A DNA stretch of 64,000 nt, from NCBI RefSeq assembly GCF_016919245.1, contig NZ_JAFEJA010000001.1, positions 6,039,501 to 6,103,500 on the forward strand, written 5' to 3'. The notes under the pieces were generated by a model that saw nothing but the letters and a program-made list of their open reading frames with translations, ran no database searches and was not told the origin of the DNA. Shown here piece after piece: positions 61,936 through 64,000 of the stretch (position 1 is its first letter; every line of letters starts with the position of its first letter). The DNA comes from Streptomyces zhihengii. GTDB lineage: Bacteria; Actinomycetota; Actinomycetes; Streptomycetales; Streptomycetaceae. The translations under genes and the position numbers were made by a program.

Positions 61936-63135
61936 GTGGCAGCACCGCAGAACTACCTCGCAGTCATCAAGGTCATCGGTGTCGGCGGCGGTGGTGTCAA
62001 TGCCATCAACCGAATGATCGAGGTCGGTCTCAAAGGCGTCGAGTTCATCGCGATCAACACGGACGCGCAAGCGCTGTTGATGAGCGACGCCGACGTCAAG
62101 CTCGACGTCGGCCGCGAACTCACCCGGGGCCTCGGCGCCGGCGCCAACCCGGCCGTCGGCCGCAAGGCGGCAGAGGACCACCGCGAGGAGATCGAGGAGG
62201 TCCTCAAGGGGGCCGACATGGTCTTCGTCACCGCGGGCGAAGGCGGCGGCACCGGTACCGGCGGCGCCCCCGTGGTCGCCAACATCGCCCGGTCGCTCGG
62301 CGCACTGACCATCGGCGTCGTCACCCGCCCCTTCACCTTCGAGGGCCGCCGGCGCGCCAACCAGGCGGAGGACGGCATCGCCGAGCTCCGCGAAGAGGTC
62401 GACACCCTCATCGTGATCCCCAACGACCGCCTGCTGTCCATCTCGGACCGCCAGGTGAGCGTCCTGGACGCGTTCAAGTCCGCGGACCAGGTGCTGCTGT
62501 CGGGTGTCCAGGGCATCACCGACCTCATCACCACCCCCGGCCTGATCAACCTCGACTTCGCCGACGTCAAGTCCGTGATGTCCGAGGCCGGGTCGGCCCT
62601 GATGGGCATCGGCTCCGCCCGCGGCGACGACCGCGCGGTGGCCGCGGCGGAGATGGCCATCTCCTCCCCGCTGCTGGAGGCGTCCATCGACGGCGCCCGC
62701 GGCGTGCTGCTCTCCATCTCCGGCGGAAGCGACCTCGGTCTCTTCGAGATCAACGAGGCCGCCCAGCTCGTCAGCGAGGCCGCCCACCCCGAGGCCAACA
62801 TCATCTTCGGCGCCGTCATCGACGACGCGCTCGGCGACGAGGTCCGGGTCACCGTCATCGCGGCCGGCTTCGACGGCGGCCAGCCGCCGACCCGCCGGGA
62901 GAACGTCATCGGCTCGGCCTCGGCCAAGCGCGAGGAGCAGGCCCCGCCGCAGCGCCCCGAGCCGGTGCGCCCGGCGAGCGGTCTGGGCACCGTGCCGGTG
63001 CGCGAGGAGCCCCCGGCGCCCGAGCCCGCCCCCGTCGCAGGCGACGCGGTCTCCTCGGCCCCGCCCCAGGTCCCCTCGGCCCGCCCGTACGACACCCAGG
63101 CCGAAGAGCTGGATGTCCCCGACTTCCTGAAGTGA
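61936..63135 (+). CDS. ftsZ: Cell division GTPase FtsZ
   Basis: A 399-residue tubulin homologue that forms the Z-ring and, in Streptomyces aerial hyphae, ladders of rings. Motifs: [15 protein letters not shown], the tubulin signature [12 protein letters not shown], the T7 loop [12 protein letters not shown] and the C-terminal binding peptide ELDVPDFLK. The region before the tail is Pro/Glu/Ala-rich. The GTG at 61936 has GGCGAGAGG upstream. The stop overlaps the pgeF start (GTGA). Confidence 0.98.
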   Translation: MAAPQNYLAVIKVIGVGGGGVNAINRMIEVGLKGVEFIAINTDAQALLMSDADVKLDVGRELTRGLGAGANPAVGRKAAEDHREEIEEVLKGADMVFVTAGEGGGTGTGGAPVVANIARSLGALTIGVVTRPFTFEGRRRANQAEDGIAELREEVDTLIVIPNDRLLSISDRQVSVLDAFKSADQVLLSGVQGITDLITTPGLINLDFADVKSVMSEAGSALMGIGSARGDDRAVAAAEMAISSPLLEASIDGARGVLLSISGGSDLGLFEINEAAQLVSEAAHPEANIIFGAVIDDALGDEVRVTVIAAGFDGGQPPTRRENVIGSASAKREEQAPPQRPEPVRPASGLGTVPVREEPPAPEPAPVAGDAVSSAPPQVPSARPYDTQAEELDVPDFLK

Positions 63136-63881
63136 CCGTGGAGCACGACGCGATACACGCGAGCGGCGCCCACTTCGCCTTCACCGACAGGTGGGGCGGG
63201 GTGAGCGCCGTTCCGTACGAGGAGCTCAACCTCGGCGGCGCGGTCGGCGACGACCCGGACGCCGTGCGGACCAACCGTGCCGTCGCGGCACGGGCCCTGG
63301 GCCTCGACCCGGAGCTGGTCGTCTGGATGAACCAGGTGCACGGCAGGGACGTCGCCGTGGTCGACGGCCCGTGGGGGGACGCGCCCGTCCCCTCCGTCGA
63401 CGGTGTCGTCACCGCCCGGCGGGGACTGGCGCTCGCGGTGCTGACCGCGGACTGCGCCCCCGTCCTGCTGGCCGACCCGGTGGCGGGCGTCGCCGCCGCG
63501 GCCCACGCGGGACGGCCCGGCACCGTCGCCGGCATCGTGCCGGCCACGGTCCGGGCGATGACCGGTCTCGGTGCCGAACCGGAACGCATCATCGCCCGCA
63601 CCGGCCCGGCCGTTTGCGGTCGCTGCTACGAAGTTCCCGAGCAGATGCGGGCGGATGTCGCCGAAGCGGAACCGGCCGCATGGTCCGAGACGAGCTGGGG
63701 CACCCCGGCCGTCGACGTGACCGCGGCGGTGCACGCCCAGCTCGCCGCGCTCGGCGTCACCGACCGCCGCGCGTCCGGGATCTGCACCCTGGAATCGCGC
63801 GACCACTACTCGTACCGCCGTGACCGGACCACCGGGCGGCTCGCCGGATACGTCTGGCTCGAAGGCCGGGAAGAGTCATGA
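63132..63881 (+). CDS. pgeF: Multicopper-oxidase-fold purine nucleoside phosphorylase (YlmD/PgeF)
   Basis: A 249-residue member of the DUF152/YlmD family (laccase domain). Zinc-binding His and Cys occur in [22 protein letters not shown] and AAAHAGRPG. Homologues act as purine nucleoside phosphorylases or remove faulty peptidoglycan precursors (PgeF/YfiH). GTG start at 63132 overlaps ftsZ; its stop overlaps the ylmE start (ATGA). In S. coelicolor ylmD follows ftsZ in the same order. Confidence 0.94.
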   Translation: MTVEHDAIHASGAHFAFTDRWGGVSAVPYEELNLGGAVGDDPDAVRTNRAVAARALGLDPELVVWMNQVHGRDVAVVDGPWGDAPVPSVDGVVTARRGLALAVLTADCAPVLLADPVAGVAAAAHAGRPGTVAGIVPATVRAMTGLGAEPERIIARTGPAVCGRCYEVPEQMRADVAEAEPAAWSETSWGTPAVDVTAAVHAQLAALGVTDRRASGICTLESRDHYSYRRDRTTGRLAGYVWLEGREES

Positions 63882-64000
63882 CGGACCGCAGCACCGAACT
63901 CGCCGCCAACCTGGCCCGGGTGGAGGAGCGGATCGCCGCCGCCTGCGCCGCCGCAGGCCGCGACCGCGGCGAGGTGACCCTGATCGTGGTCACCAAGACC
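63878..64000 (+). CDS. ylmE: YggS/YlmE-like PLP-binding protein, N-terminal part
   Basis: The first 41 codons lie in the window; the gene runs off the right edge. It reads [20 protein letters not shown], then an Ala-rich helix, then VTLIVVTKT, the start of the family's PLP-binding strand (Lys of VTKT is the PLP Lys). These proteins help keep PLP and amino-acid balance. The ATG at 63878 overlaps pgeF. Confidence 0.9.
   Translation, partial: MTDRSTELAANLARVEERIAAACAAAGRDRGEVTLIVVTKT

Overview
The window is chromosomal core sequence from a Streptomyces (or very close relative). Evidence: extreme GC with GC-rich third codon positions, many GTG starts, LL/meso-DAP-type MurE, no ftsA in the division cluster, FtsZ ending in an actinobacterial DVPDFLK-type tail, and a gene order that I recall from the SCO2081-SCO2131 region of S. 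coelicolor, here read in the opposite direction. No rRNA, tRNA, CRISPR, IS or prophage was seen.

Layout. 1-10.7 kb: start of an acyl-CoA ligase, metallophosphoesterase, SRPBCC protein, ArsA-like ATPase, DUF5304-like protein, ROK glucokinase, an endonuclease/exonuclease/phosphatase-family protein, membrane protein, esterase, PlsC acyltransferase, a two-component pair and a phosphofructokinase carrying the residues of the pyrophosphate-dependent type. 10.7-18.4 kb: D-hydroxyacid dehydrogenase, a fused anthranilate-synthase-type enzyme preceded by a Trp-Trp-Trp leader peptide and a terminator hairpin (attenuator), a large secreted amidase and class II DAHP synthase: aromatic metabolism plus cell wall. 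18.4-21.7 kb: bfd (with an iron box) facing bfr, a Mo-cofactor oxidoreductase, a His-rich DUF4396 membrane protein behind a CsoR-like operator, and endonuclease IV. 21.9-30.4 kb: PASTA Ser/Thr kinase, thiOSG with a TPP riboswitch, FAD oxidoreductase, Rv2175c-like DNA-binding protein, thiE, metF. 30.5-42.4 kb: a Tyr/Gln-rich membrane protein, a carotenoid-desaturase-like protein, DUF4126, a TetR/YhgE-Pip/ATPase export operon with its own palindromic operator, a PP2C-MASE1 pair, a HEPN protein, a methyltransferase, DUF3040. 43-48.7 kb: MoxR-DUF58-transglutaminase operon and a beta carbonic anhydrase. 49-64 kb: the division and cell wall (dcw) cluster rsmH-ftsL-ftsI-murE-murF-mraY-murD-ftsW-murG-ftsQ-ftsZ-pgeF-ylmE, with no mraZ, murC, ddl or ftsA.

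The dcw genes are nearly all translationally coupled (4-nt overlaps or gaps under about 60 nt) from a good promoter at 48830-48857, with a separate 285-nt promoter region before ftsZ that holds three GACAC/GTGTC motifs. The strongest anomaly is a C14-A-C23-GCGCG-C17 tract immediately after the expected ftsW start codon, which throws that ATG out of frame with the rest of ftsW: either a sequence error or a slippage-prone coding tract. At least seven genes have a TAnnnT -10 hexamer 6-7 nt before the start codon and are probably leaderless.
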